A stretch of DNA of 64,000 bases from Strongylocentrotus droebachiensis. Lineage: Eukaryota; Echinodermata; Echinoidea; Camarodonta; Strongylocentrotidae. Shown in pieces: positions 43,384 to 53,900 of the stretch. How positions within the stretch are numbered: position 1 is the stretch's first letter; each line of letters begins with the position of its first letter. The notes beneath the pieces were generated by a model, which worked only from the letters and a program-made list of their open reading frames with translations, made no database searches and had not been told where the DNA came from. Position numbers and translations under genes: made by a program. The DNA is taken from NCBI GenBank assembly GCA_035222895.1, contig JAVYIG010001045.1:62001-126000 (forward strand). Direction: 5' to 3'.

Positions 43384-46300
43384 GGCGAAAAAGAGGGGTG
43401 CGGTTAATACACGAGGGCGGTTTATACAACGTTATTTACGGTATGCACGGAGGAACTTCCAAGGAAGGTAAGCAAATCGCTCTCACTCTATTATTACATT
43501 TACATCTTTTGAGTCAAATTCTTGACCTTTTCAAAGTGCTTTGTATAAGAAAGAAGAGTCCACAGGCAAACTCTGAAGCCACGATGCAAAATAACATGTT
43601 GGACGGGTTCAGACGCATTTATGTTTTGTTTACATGCCTCTTCACGCAGGGGTATGGATGCCAATTAGGATATATCATATTTTACATTATTACCTAGCCC
43701 TTAATTAAGGCTACAGGGTGTATATCATGAGAAGGAAGACTAGGAGAACTAGGCGTTGTGGCGTGCGCCTGTAATCCAGCTAAAAGTGGAAGTTACAAAC
43801 TGATTCAGCCGAGGACGCAGGTTCGAAACTGAGTCAGGTCTTTCGGATGGTGACGTTTAAAGGTCGGTCCCCAGACGCAAATAATCAGATCTGATTGATA
43901 CACGTTTGTAAAAACCCAATACACACACACACACACAGACGAGTCCACTAGCTAACTTGGCGAAGAAAGTGTGCAAGGTGCGTTGGGTGCGAGAAGGGGC
44001 GATTAACAGTAGGGGCGCTGGTCCGAGAATAAGGATCTTCCGCATGAACGAGGATACCCTCGTATACGCAGACAAATCGCATCCTAAAAAATAAGGATCA
44101 TCTTTTTTTTTTCGGCGCTCTGCGGGTTTCGGGTTCCCGATCCGCGCGCTGGTGATGCGATAAAACGGATTTCACGTAATAAAATACCCTCATTCACCAA
44201 GGATTTATCGCTCGTAGAACTACTCAAAGTCATAACGTGCAAAGTCAATGTAAAATGCATCAAGAAAAACATTGTAGAACTTGGATCGGAAATCAAAATC
44301 TTCAGCGAAAATGCGGGCGATCCTTATTAGTATTATAATAGCAGACAAAGCGTTTACGAAGACGATCTTCCTTTGTGCGGATGATCCTTATTCTCGGACC
44401 AGCGCCCCTACTGATTAAGAATTAGCATTTTAGATGTTGGGGCATACTCGTGATATAGGCCCCGCAACTGTTCTAACTTCAGCCAACTCACTATATATAC
44501 TCGTGATCGAGGCCCCGCGCAACGGCATTGCGCGTCCTACAACACTGGCATGGGGCCTGTATCACGACTATACTTCTATACTCGTTATCGAGGCCCCGCG
44601 CTCCGGCATCGCGCACAATTCAACACAGCAGCGGGTCCTGTATCACGAGTATACTATACGAGTCTCCGATTCAACTCGCTATATATACTCGTGATATAGG
44701 CCCCGCGCAACGGCGTTGCATGTTCTACAACACGGACATGGGGGCTGTATCACGAATATACTGTATACTCGTGAACAAGGCCCCATCCTATGCATTTTCA
44801 AGACGAACAGCACGGTAGTGGGGCTTCTTTCACCGAAGTATAATTTAGGGGGTGTTTAGAGGTTTAATAAATAGAGCTAGAATATGATTAAAAAGGGTTA
44901 CATTTAAATGATTAAATTTATCTTTTAGACCCTATTTTAATATTTTTCCTTTTAAATGTTTTTCCTTTTTTAATATTTTTCCCTTTTTAATATTTTGGCC
45001 CCCTCTCTTTAAATGTATCTTTTAGTTTATTTTTTTTTTTGGGCCCCCCCCCCCCTAGCCTATAATCTAGGCGGAGTGCCGAGCTTTTTTCTTTGCTGCT
45101 AGACTAACCCTAAGCAGAACGTCTGATACGGCGAGACTACGAACCGTGAGTCGCGAAGCGGCTCACCGCCTATAATCACTGGTCTAGCTTTAGTCGTTGT
45201 TTTTTTTATTATCGACCATGAATCCGTGGCAGTTTTTCGTACGAAAAAACCTCTCAGCTAGACCAGCGATTATAGGCGGTGCGCGGCTCACGATTCATAG
45301 TCTCGCCGTATCAGACGTTCTGCTTAAGGTTAGTCTAGCAGCAAAGAAAAAAGCTCGGCACTCCACCTAGATTATAGGCTACCCCCCCCCCCCCCCCCCC
45401 CGCCCGTGGCTTTGTGCCTCCCCCCTTCTCCTAATTTTAATTTTTAAATAAGTCCCTTTCAACCCCCTTTTTAACTCACTTTAACCCCCCCCCCCCCCCC
45501 CGTGGGTACGTGCCTCCACCCCCCCCCCCCCCCCCCCACGAGCTCCTCCTAATTTTTATTTCAAAAATAAGTCCCTTTCAACCCCCTTTTTAACTCACTT
45601 TTATCTCCCTTTTATTGCTGTCCGTCATGAAAATGTTGGCTGAAGACTAAAGTTAGAAGTACTCTAAGATGATATGTAGATCTAGATCTAGTCTAGGGCA
45701 GGTCCAAGCTATTTGCTTTGTGACGTACGGGACATTCAGAGACTTTAAACAAGAAATAACAATGGATGACATTATTTATATGGCTATCTTTTGGTATGAG
45801 TCTGTGGCTATTATTGGCTAGTTCATTTGTGGAAAGTTTTAGTTCTGACCAATTCATAAATTAATTTTTAATGTAAATAATGTGCTGCGTGACGTACGGG
45901 ACCAGAGAATTTCTGACTTTTTCAAAAATAAGTTCATCATAAAAGTTCTCTGAATTTATTAAGTTATGAGATTTATGGTAATGATATCTTTATTCATTAT
46001 GGAATCAAGCATTAATCACAACTATTACCATATTTTTCTGACCTTTTGTTGTTATGTAATATACCAAAACATAAATGTGTGTATGTGACGTACGGGACAC
46101 GTGACGTACGGGACAACTTTTCCCTATGGGAAAATGCATTGAAATGAAGAATTTCCATCAAAATTTGTTAAATGTGAACAATTTTAACTCAAATCAGTGA
46201 CAATTAGAGTGTTTTAGAACCCAATTAGATCCTCTGACCATCACTTAATATCCTCTGTGTTAATTTATGGGGTAAATCAATACAAATATTACTTTAACAA

Positions 46301-49300
46301 AGAAAACAAATTGAATTAATATTCATACACACTATATTACCATTTTTATTCCATTTACCCATCTATCATGTGCAGTCATGCTTCTTTTCTCATTTCTTTT
46401 ATCCATTCCATTCAACATTGCAAAATGTTCTTAAATAATAATTAATGAAGAAGATGAACTGGAACTTGAATTGTTTTATTTAAACTTGTTTGAAACACGG
46501 GCACACTTGGCACATCATATTTTGTCAAAGAACATTTCTTATGCTCTAAGTGTTTGTGAACAAAGATACATTAAAAATATGAAGTCTTTTCTTCATAGCT
46601 TGTTTGAATTACTTGATATTAATATCATAGAATTTTGAAGGAATTCAAAGATAATGCTGAACATATTGTCTTTTTTATATCCTTTTATCACAGATTAGAA
46701 CATGTACATGTATATGTTGCTGTCATATATTCAAGAATTTTGATGTACATTAATGTAGCCTACATGTACATGTTTGTGGAAGATGGATACAAAAATATAA
46801 ATCTTGAATGTATTTTGTATTGATTAAAGACATCTTATTAACACCACCAGATATAAGAAATTAAAACCCATTGGCCCGAATTCACAAAGCAAGGTTTGAG
46901 CTCAGACTGGGTTTGAGCTCAAACCTCCTTTTGTTATTTACAAACCAGGTTTGTAAATAACAAAAGGAGGTTTGGCGAAACAAAAGGAGGTTTGACCTCA
47001 AACCTTGGTCTGAGCTCAAACCTTGCTTTGTGAATTCGGGCCTAAAGGTTTGTGTGACCTTTTCCACAATTCAAAAGATTAAAGCAAAATCAACAAAAAT
47101 GCATGAGTGTTAAAGTGATAAAAATCTTAAGTGGGTGAGAGTGTGAAATACTCAAAAAGGCTATCCTTCCTTAAAAGTTATGATTTAGTTTTTAGGAGAT
47201 CAAAATTTCCAAGCTGGCTCCATAACTTGTACAGTGTATGCTGTAATCCTTTACCATCATATATGACATTTAAATAGAATATCAAAAAAACCTCACATGG
47301 AGAGCTTGGTAGTATACATGTGCTAAGATTATTACCTGCAGCATCTATGAGTTGTAAAAGCCAGCTTCTGGTGCATCTACTACCATATAATTTCATTATA
47401 GACTCATTCCAGGAACTAGTACACTATTATGATTTACATTATTTAGCATCCTGCCAATGTTGGGGACATCAACTGGAAAAATACCAAAGTTGATAATACC
47501 AGGGGTCTGGCTTGAAGACTAATTACATAAAATTCAGTACAAACAAGTAAATTCCTAGAAGGGACCCAGTTGGAATGTTCATATACAACAAGTTTCCTAA
47601 CACAGTATATATTCTCCTTTTGGTCATTTCTTTTTTCACATCATGCATTGGTTTTATATGGGGTTGTCCCGTACGTCACACACTTGTCCCGTACGTCACA
47701 TTTCTTAATTTGATTATGTAATCAACAGGGCGCGACAAACCCGCTTGCCCGACGTCCCGGGGCAACCAAATTGAGCCGTCGGGCAAGTAAATCAAATTAT
47801 CACTTGCCCGATTCGGGCAAGTGATACTTTTACAGTAATTTCCTAGTGTCCAAGAACTCTACCATTCACCCGTCAACTTCTTACCCGTCGTCAAAATCCA
47901 GAAGCAAAAAAGCGATCGTTCCGATTTCGAAAAAACTTCACAGACAGCTAGCCAGCTCAGCTAGCTCAGCGCGCATGCAACAGTGACACTTCAAGCCATG
48001 AATGCCGCTCCGCCTCCACGCACGGCCGGCCGTGAGCTAGCTAGAGACAGCTAGCGCGATCGTACCAGCTGCGAGCTTATTCGCGCTCTCTCTCTCTAGC
48101 TCTGCAGGCCGCACCGACAGGCCTTTGCTATTCTCTGATTGCCGATTGGTTGAATCACGCCAAATATGACGTCATTATTCTAGGGAAATGAACACGTGCG
48201 AATCGGAATGGAATAAACAACAGGGATTTTCTAGTAAGTACAAAAAGTCAAATGTTTGATATTTATTCATAATGACTGTTAATGATTGTGAACATATTAT
48301 TTAAAACTCGCTGCTCATATAAATCAGATGAATGTTTTTGTCTCGTTTTCAATTTATTACTGCGGTCTCAAGATCCGACCGAGCGAGTCATTTTGATAAT
48401 AGTATCGAGACCCCCAGAATATAAGCCGTTGTTGTTTTGTTTTCATGGTTTTAGCGACGTTGTTTAGTCTAGTTTTCGCATACTTATCCGAGATTTATCG
48501 TAAAATATCTTCAATATTATTATTTAGTAAGAATTTACAAATTTTGGCATGATATTTATAGCAGTGAATGATGAAATAAAAATGTCCGTACTTTATTTAA
48601 AATAGTTGATTACCCATTATTTACATGACGTTTCTTGATGGAAGAGTTGACCCAAATTATTAACAGCTGAAAATTAGCCTACGTTTCCAAATGACAGCGG
48701 CTTGCACAGACACACACGTGCGTTGATCAGCTGTTTTTTCTCGATTGTGCTAGTAAACATGGAGGCACCGCCAGCCAAGAAAGCGAACTACGAACACAAC
48801 AGACAACGAGGGTTTCATACGAGATAATTGCTTTAACCTCGAGTCCTTTTTCGCTTTAAAGTTTTGGGCAAGTGGAAATATTGTTTGGGCAAGTAAATTG
48901 AAAACCCACTTGCCCGACAGGGCAAGTGGTGAAAAAAATTCTTGTAGCACCCTGATCAACACAGAATTTTTGTAATTTTTGTTAAACCTATTTTTTTGTT
49001 AGGTATTCATCTAAATTAGAACTTCCTAGAATATCTTTTAAAAAAAAAATTATTTTCATAATTAAAATTAAACAAATTATGATCAAATTGTGACGTACGG
49101 GACATCACACTTTGGCACCTACCTCATTTGCATAATTAATTAATTTTAAAAGTTTTTATATTTTTTTCCTATTTTCTAGCATGATGGTCTACAATTCCTG
49201 AGATATTTAATTTTAAACAAATAATTCAAACGAGATACAAAAATAAAATTGTAATGTCCCGTACGTCACGCTAATTAATAAAAATCGAAGTTCGTGACCT

Positions 49301-49877
49301 TGGCACTCTTCCTATTTTGATAATTTTTTAATTTTTTTATCAGATTCATAAAATTCATAGTTTCAGCTTTAAAATGAGGTATAGAATCTAGTTTGTTAAA
49401 TATATATAAAGATGAAATTTGACCCCCAGAGGGGACAATAGCTTGGACCTGCCCTCTAATTGATTTCAAGACGGGTAAGTTGCGGGGCCTATTTCACGAT
49501 ATTGCCGATGTTGGGTATGGGCGCCATGCCATGAAGGCTAGGTGATATCAATATCATATTTCATATTTTTACCAAGCCCGTAATTCTAGGACAAGAGTTG
49601 TGAATTCGAACACATAGTACAACACAAAACATAACACAAAAAGGAATAAGTTGGACCACGATGAAAAACTTTTCCCATTCATTCATGCAAATTGCAATGT
49701 AGTGTTGCTTAAATATTTATGGGCTACCGCATAAACCACAAATTGGTTGAATTGAAATTATACTCCCAGTTTAAACACTTAAATGTGCGTCTGTATCTAA
49801 CAGTGATTTTTTTTTGTTAACTAATACTACTCGCCTGTTTCATCTGTTTCAAGGTTTTCTGTTGAAGCGGACGCCAT
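37500..49877 (-). CDS. PYM1: PYM1 (Partner of Y14 and Mago; WIBG)
   Basis: Binds the Mago-Y14 core of the exon junction complex and the small ribosomal subunit, removing EJCs from translated mRNA in the cytoplasm. Exons 49835-49877, 42469-42562 and 37500-37938 join to 191 codons. Residues 1-14 are [14 protein letters not shown], followed by [20 protein letters not shown] and [19 protein letters not shown], the conserved Mago-Y14-binding N-terminus. The middle is Lys/Glu-rich. The C-terminal helix reads [20 protein letters not shown] then [18 protein letters not shown], matching human PYM1. Intron 1 (7.3 kb) and intron 2 (4.5 kb) are mostly transposons. Exon 1 appears to use a GC donor. Confidence 0.95.
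37957..38315 (+). mobile_element. Dispersed ~355-bp repeat abutting PYM1 exon 3
   Basis: Second copy of the repeat at 4972-5320 (AAAGGGATCGTTTAATAATG ... GCAGCATGAGCTAAATC). Begins about 19 bp from the exon 3 boundary, so it makes up most of the intron's 3' end. Confidence 0.8.
38712..38900. mobile_element. CAGTCAAACCTGCTTTAGC-family element
   Basis: Ends CAGTCAAACCTGCTTTAGCA and ATATACAGGTTTCACTGTA. Closely related to 59203-59360. Non-coding. Confidence 0.65.
39160..42388 (-). mobile_element. Non-LTR retrotransposon (CR1/Jockey-type LINE), 5'-truncated, nested in a MITE
   Basis: About 3.2 kb in PYM1 intron 2, same strand as PYM1. It carries an AP-type endonuclease frame and a reverse transcriptase frame and ends in a (TTTA)n tail (39160-39186 on the plus strand). 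A 6-bp duplication ATGTTG flanks it (39154-39159 and 42389-42394). Any upstream ORF1 is missing. The two frames overlap by 65 nt where one continuous ORF2 is expected, so a frameshift near 41180-41240 separates the enzyme domains. Otherwise well preserved and probably young. Confidence 0.92.
39441..41240 (-). CDS. LINE reverse transcriptase part of ORF2
   Basis: 599 codons with RT landmarks in order: [67 protein letters not shown] and the catalytic MYADDTT. Then come a C-terminal [12 protein letters not shown] and the late [20 protein letters not shown]. All three RT catalytic aspartates appear present. The true N-terminus lies in the overlapping endonuclease frame. Confidence 0.93.
   Translation of the reverse strand: MQTRSRKIIKQMWRCLRNLVPKSLPISPNSINVDGANVSDNANIAEAFNDFFISNATKITKDLRRNKSQLRVDEDNNIGPTHSQFNLNLITEDFVLKQIDNLSIDKATGEDHISCKLLKMTKNVIAESLCDIINKSLSTGVVPREWKKARVVPIFKSGDISSLNNYRPISILPIVSKIIERAVHQQLSEFLDVNKLLHPNQSGFRPKHSTATALAKLVNQWSLNIDNKEISGVAFIDLRKAFDTVDHELLLHKLACIGCSNRTIYWFKSYLGDRQQVTQFKGAKSHPSTIKLGVPQGSILGPLLFSIYVNSLPECTPEGIIDMYADDTTLTVSANDATVVEEKLTVALNRVMAWIKENRLVLNTEKTCVMLIGSPANLKKIESFTISLNGNLIKRVQFTKCLGLLIDEELKWSKQIENVSKLTQKNISMIKRAKSFLPQKSLKLLYNSLVLPRLDYCSVVWSNRFHSHTTKLQKIQKRAARIILNKTYDTPSADLFTSLKWMTLDKRFELSRVMMIYKCVHNLAPSYLQVGLINPNDVHEHHTRQIDSGCLRVPRFHTDCYKCSPIVSSIFEWNKLDNSLRTASSVNSFKRLFKQSCNL
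41176..42390 (-). CDS. LINE AP-endonuclease part of ORF2
   Basis: About 404 codons with the exonuclease-endonuclease-phosphatase motifs: [52 protein letters not shown] and ISDHYLVY. The last codons are out of register with the RT frame. The apparent start ATG sits at the truncated end of the element and is probably fortuitous. Confidence 0.9.
   Translation of the reverse strand: MQLNSVSGTGILHHNLQDQSHELNKSNIKQLEGGSVPPFRNRGLKFAHLNIHSLVAKIDELRLLLRNASFDVIGLNETFCDSMIDDSELYIDDYILLRRDRTRHGGGVAVYISKRFNYKRRDDLISSTLECLWFELHYPNKSPILVGEFYRPPNSHVDFFEELDGNLDSALSEDMSCIILGDFNCDCMPHQLDLNAEKLMFYTNMYGLSQLIDTATRVTNTSSTLIDLIFVSDKELYNEWGIFETSISDHYLVYTVRDFSAKIHNKSEYAEFRSFKNLDEEKFYSELRSTPWQVIKDIDNVDVAWDMWLTLFNNIINKHIPVCKKRIRKKACPWISDEIVKLMTERDKVLKAAKANKSDDLWDTYKYLKNTVIHLMRKRKREYNADQISQNHKANVEMFEKPCA
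42469..42562 (-). CDS. PYM1: PYM1 exon 2
   Basis: Encodes (D)[18 protein letters not shown] then [12 protein letters not shown], the most conserved part of PYM1. Acceptor TTTCCAG at 42563, donor GTAAGT at 42468, exit phase 2. Confidence 0.96.
42920..43444. mobile_element. Foldback element with CCGTATATAACGG-type ends carrying an RT scrap
   Basis: Inverted ends ATACCGTATATAACGGTGTA...ACCGCAC and GTGCGGTTAATACAC...TTACGGTAT define about 525 bp. Inside are long A and T runs. On the plus strand at 43160-43290 there is a LINE piece whose frame reads [11 protein letters not shown], an RT motif. Confidence 0.8.
44009..44412. mobile_element. 404-bp element with 30-bp perfect inverted repeats
   Basis: The ends AGTAGGGGCGCTGGTCCGAG...GATC (44009-44038) and their exact complement (44383-44412) bound a non-coding centre. 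Confidence 0.9.
44440..44830. repeat. Array of four foldback hairpins
   Basis: Units of about 110 bp, most with a left arm TATACTCGTGATATAGGCCC and a right arm GGGGCCTGTATCACGAGTAT able to pair with it. Spacers between arms vary. A matching single arm (GCGGGGCCTATTTCACGATA) lies at 49485-49505, beyond the large insertion, so the array may once have been continuous. Confidence 0.8.
45055..45384. mobile_element. Long inverted repeat (~130-bp arms)
   Basis: The arms AGCCTATAATCTAGGCGGAG... and ...CTCCACCTAGATTATAGGCT are highly similar; the loop holds a small internal repeat. Flanked by poly-C runs on both sides. Confidence 0.85.
45385..45690. repeat. Poly-C interrupted repeats
   Basis: Runs of 15-20 C at 45382, 45487 and 45520 within two similar copies of CCTAATTTTTATTT...AAGTCCCTTTCAACCCCC. 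No gene. Confidence 0.75.
46873..47042. mobile_element. Nested palindromic MITE (GGCCCGAATTCACAAAGC family)
   Basis: 170 bp, near-perfect inverted repeat from GGCCCGAATTCACAAAGCAA to its complement, with internal AGGTTTGAGCTC repeats. Confidence 0.9.
47726..48954. mobile_element. Nested 1.2-kb element with CAGGG ends
   Basis: Ends CAGGGCGCGACAAACCCGC and ...CTTGTAGCACCCTG are imperfect inverted repeats. ATCAA is duplicated outside (47721-47725, 48955-48959). Subterminal CTTGCCCGA/TCGGGCAAG motifs repeat at both ends. GC-rich centre, no transposase recognised. Confidence 0.78.
49835..49877 (-). CDS. PYM1: PYM1 exon 1 (coding part)
   Basis: ATG at 49877; encodes [14 protein letters not shown] plus one base. 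The only in-phase boundary for exon 2 is ACAG/GCGAGT, a GC-AG type intron. Confidence 0.85.
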
Positions 49878-49984
49878 CTCTCCTCTGATTTTCTCGCTTC
49901 GCTCTCACTGTTCAGCCAAAGTCAGGTCGAGCGCCAACTAGCGGCCACTTTTTTCTAACCGTGACTGCACCAGTTGACGTCCAC

Positions 49985-50220
49985 TTCGCGAAACAGTGAA
50001 GAGCATAGATAGATAGATAGATAGATAGTTTATTGGTTTCCACAATATCTCATTTTACAAAGATATTTAAAATGATTATTTTGTACATATACATACAATA
50101 CCGGTACACACTATTCAGAATATTGTCCATTAAGTTTAACCTAAGAGATACAGTGGCGGAGCCTATGGAAAAGCAGAGCTTGTTGTGGATAGGCTCCTTA
50201 AACTAAACATGACATAATTA
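49985..50220 (-). mobile_element. LINE-like 3' tail with GATA microsatellite
   Basis: A (GATA)n run at 50005-50025 is followed by AGTTTATTGGTTTCCACAAT and a segment resembling LINE 3' UTRs. Lies upstream of PYM1. Confidence 0.5.
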
Positions 50221-50359
50221 ACTAATGTGCAGTCCTTGGGGAAAAAAATAATATAAACACCCCATCAGCGTTTAATTCAAATTATTTTATACGATATATC
50301 ATTTCTTCCTCTCTCGTATGTCACTTTGATGTTAGAGGCAATTAAACTCCAATTTGATA

Positions 50360-50650
50360 ATTATCTACCTAAGCTCATTCATTATTTTTGGTTATGTCAC
50401 TCCAGATTCTCTCTCTCTCTCTAGCTCTCGATCTCTCTCTCTCTCCCTCTCAGGCTCTCTTTCTCTCTCTCTCTCTCTGTTTTTCTTCTTAATTCTCCCT
50501 ATTTATATGACATACTTTTCTCTGGCTGTCTTTCTTCGCCCCTCTTTCTCCCTATTTTTTCTCTATCTTGAACTCTACGTTATCCCTTTTTTCCCCTTCG
50601 TATCCCCTCACTCTCTCTCTCTCTCTCTATCTTATCATTTAATTGAGACT
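50360..50650. repeat. CT-rich low-complexity region
   Basis: Several (CT)n tracts. The Ser/Leu-rich frame across it is a repeat artefact. Confidence 0.85.
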
Positions 50651-50999
50651 TCATCAGTTCAGTATCGTTTTAACAGATAATTAAGATATTACTTCAACAA
50701 GTGAAAGAATATTTCAGCTTTCGTTGGCACCATGATCATTCTTTGGCGAGGCATTTATCTCTCTTCCCACTCCGATCTATGTTTAGTAATTGGGTACTGG
50801 CCAGGAGAAAGTTATTGGATGACCCTGTGCTTTATTTGTGAGTCAGCAAGGCTTTAGCCGGGTTTACTTAATAGTTTTATTTATGCACCTGTGAATAAGG
50901 AACTATGTAATTGAACAATATATGTAAATATTAACTTGGCAGTATACTGACACGAGCAGAAATCAAACATGAATACAACAGACTTTTTTTCTATCAAGA

Positions 51000-53900
51000 A
51001 AGCAAGTTTATTTGTATAAGAGTTGTTGAAAACAGAAAAAATTACTCCATACAAATCTTGATTATTAGACTTTAAAAAAATTGTCTCATGACATCAATGT
51101 AGACACAATCATCCATCCATTATATCTTAACAGCAAAAAATACATCTCAAAATAGCAATCACAAAATAATATTTCTTGATTAAAAAGCGTGGTATAATTT
51201 CAAACGAAAATGTCAAAACAAAACATGTTTCTGCTGTACTATGCGAGTATATAAGGAGTAGCCCAATTTTCTGTTTGCATATTTTTAAAATTGATTCTTG
51301 ATTAAAGCTGATGAAATGATGATAATCAAAAAGTGATTTTACAGGGAAAACCAGTAACAGAGAAGATATTGCAATCTATAAAAAATCACTATACTGTAGT
51401 ATCACAATTGTTTTGTGGCTGCAACTATTAAATGGCTAAGACAAATACAAACTGTACACGTAACAAACAGAAGGAAAACAAAATTGTTTTTGTTTTCATT
51501 ACAAAGAGATTAAACCGGTACTTTAATACAAAAGGCAAAGGTCAAAAGGAAAAACTTTTGCCTTAAATCAGTGGAGTTGGTAGTCATTGTCCATGTGCAT
51601 TACTAGGTCACAATTCACTGACATCAAACTTGGTATATACTATATAGAAGTATCATTAATGGGTGTACAAGTCTCGCACACTAAGATATAGGCAAGGTTC
51701 ATTCCAAAATTTAATTTCTTACAAATAACATCTTGTATGCAAAGAAGTTACAGACGAACTACCGGTATATATTGTCAAGGTCATAAAGTGAAGAAACACA
51801 AATTTATGTGCACATATCTCTTTTGTCTTGGGACAAGTAAATTGATACTCTGATTAACTAGATCTATTCCTCAGATGACATAGAGGGACTAGTTTGATGG
51901 ATAAACAGTAATAGATTATAATGATACTAACAACATCATTTTCCAGATTTATTTGTATTGGGGAATTGGCTAATTGTATCTAATCACATGAAATAATTTT
52001 TTAAAAGAATCTATTTTGTGGCTGTGATTGTACAACTAATGCTATATTTTTCATCTAAAGCCGAGCAGCGGTGTTGGAGATGAGATCATTCCTAGTTCCA
52101 ACACTCTATAATTTTTTTAAATTGCAAATATATCTACCACATGATATTTCAAAACCTCTACACTTTAATAATCTTCCATTACAATCAATTTTACAGATCA
52201 CTTACATTCACATACATGTATAAAAGATAGTACACATCTATAACAAACGAGACAAATAAATAGGATTTCAAAATTTCTATCATAGTATTGATCTATATAG
52301 CATAAACATTTTCATCTCTTATAAACCATCAACTTTATGTACAAATTAATCATATTATATCACATGCTCAAGAAAATTACCAGTATAAAACAAAATTTAC
52401 ATCTTTGCATGTACTCTTACGAAAGAAACTTGACATTTATGAAGCAATATATTCGATTTTCATATCACATACATCAAGTCACTAGTATATGGTGATGTTG
52501 ATATGTCCATGTTCATGTATTCATGCAATACGCTCTACAGAGTGACATTCATCTCAAATCGGCAAAGTACAATTTGTGAGATTTAGATTCCTTGTACTCA
52601 TACATCATATGCTTAAAATCACTGATAATCAAATTCACGTTGTTATTTATTCTCTCATTTAAGCATATTTCTACATACATAGTTACAATAATCTGCATCC
52701 GAAAAAAGTTGTAGAAGTATATATTTCAACAAAAAACCCTACACTTCATATTTCTACAGTTATATATACATTACATACAAACTTAAACTTTGGCACCTTG
52801 TCATGAAGTCACCTAGTGAGTACCAGAAGGGCATTAACTGACATTTAGAGGTATGGGGATAGAGACACTGTTGTTCTTGGTCTATTCTGTACATTGATGG
52901 TCACTGTACTTTGTGTCTGTGCCACTTTCATCAGACATATCTACAGATATATACATCATAGAGGGCTGAAAGTTTTGTACAATGATGTCCAGAGTCAGAA
53001 AGTGGATAAAAGTCATGTGATTCTGAATCTCATAACGTGGGAACATGAGAATCAACTGATGAAGGTCTTACTTTTTAGACATCTATCATCCAAAGATGTT
53101 GTATTGCCCTTTGCAACCGACCCAAAAATCTTGAAAAGTTTTTTTTTTTTTACTATTTTTTAGGAAAAAAATGTAGTAAAGCATTCCCAAAGAGGGAGTT
53201 AAAAAAAAAAAAAAAAAAAATTCTGACGGACCGACCCATGTTTTGGCACCTAAAGGGCAATACAACATCTTTTGTTTGTTTAGGCCTCACCAAAATACCG
53301 GTATACAAGTTAAAGTCCTTCTGGTTCTTAGGAGACATTGCAGAAAATAAAACATAAACAGTATAGGCTTGCCACGTATCCCTGATCAGTATCCCAAACA
53401 GTAGCTATATCTCAAAATCTGTCCATATATACAAGATACTAGATACCAATTAATTCTAAGGAGCCTTGAGGACCAAAATTCTTGGACCCAATATCTTTTC
53501 TGCATAGACAGATTTTACAGTCATAGTAACTGTTATGTTACCCATATCAGTGATATTGTCTGTCAGAGCCAGAAGAGCACTTTGTCTGTGTAAAATGATA
53601 CAAGTTATTGCCCTTCTGCCTCCAGCCAATACAGTATGTAAATTGCCTAAAACAGGTGGCAACCTTATAATGTGCGCAGAAGGAATGATGTTAAGCAACA
53701 AAAGAAAACATTTGACAAGAACAAATATATTTGCCACCAATATCCCACAATTTAAAAAAAAATTCTGGTTTGAGCCACCAGAAACCTTCATGTTATAGAT
53801 ACATATCCCACTGCTGCCACCAGTTAAATGTTTGTTCAGTCATAACATGTTAAAACCATCTTTTAAAAAGTTGCATGAAATCACCATGTTAAATGTAAAG

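Larger units (their letters stand above)
45696..49454. mobile_element. 3.76-kb non-coding DNA element with subterminal 14-bp motifs and nested insertions
   Basis: Inverted ends GGGCAGGTCCAAGCTATT (45696) and complement (to 49454), with TCTA duplicated outside (45692-45695, 49455-49458). Eight copies of GTGACGTACGGGAC occur: direct at 45720, 45889, 46085, 46101 and 49090; inverted at 47666, 47686 and 49256. They cluster toward both ends and next to the nested insert, like transposase-binding sites. No transposase frame was seen. A palindromic MITE (46873-47042) and a second element (47726-48954) are nested inside. Confidence 0.82.
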
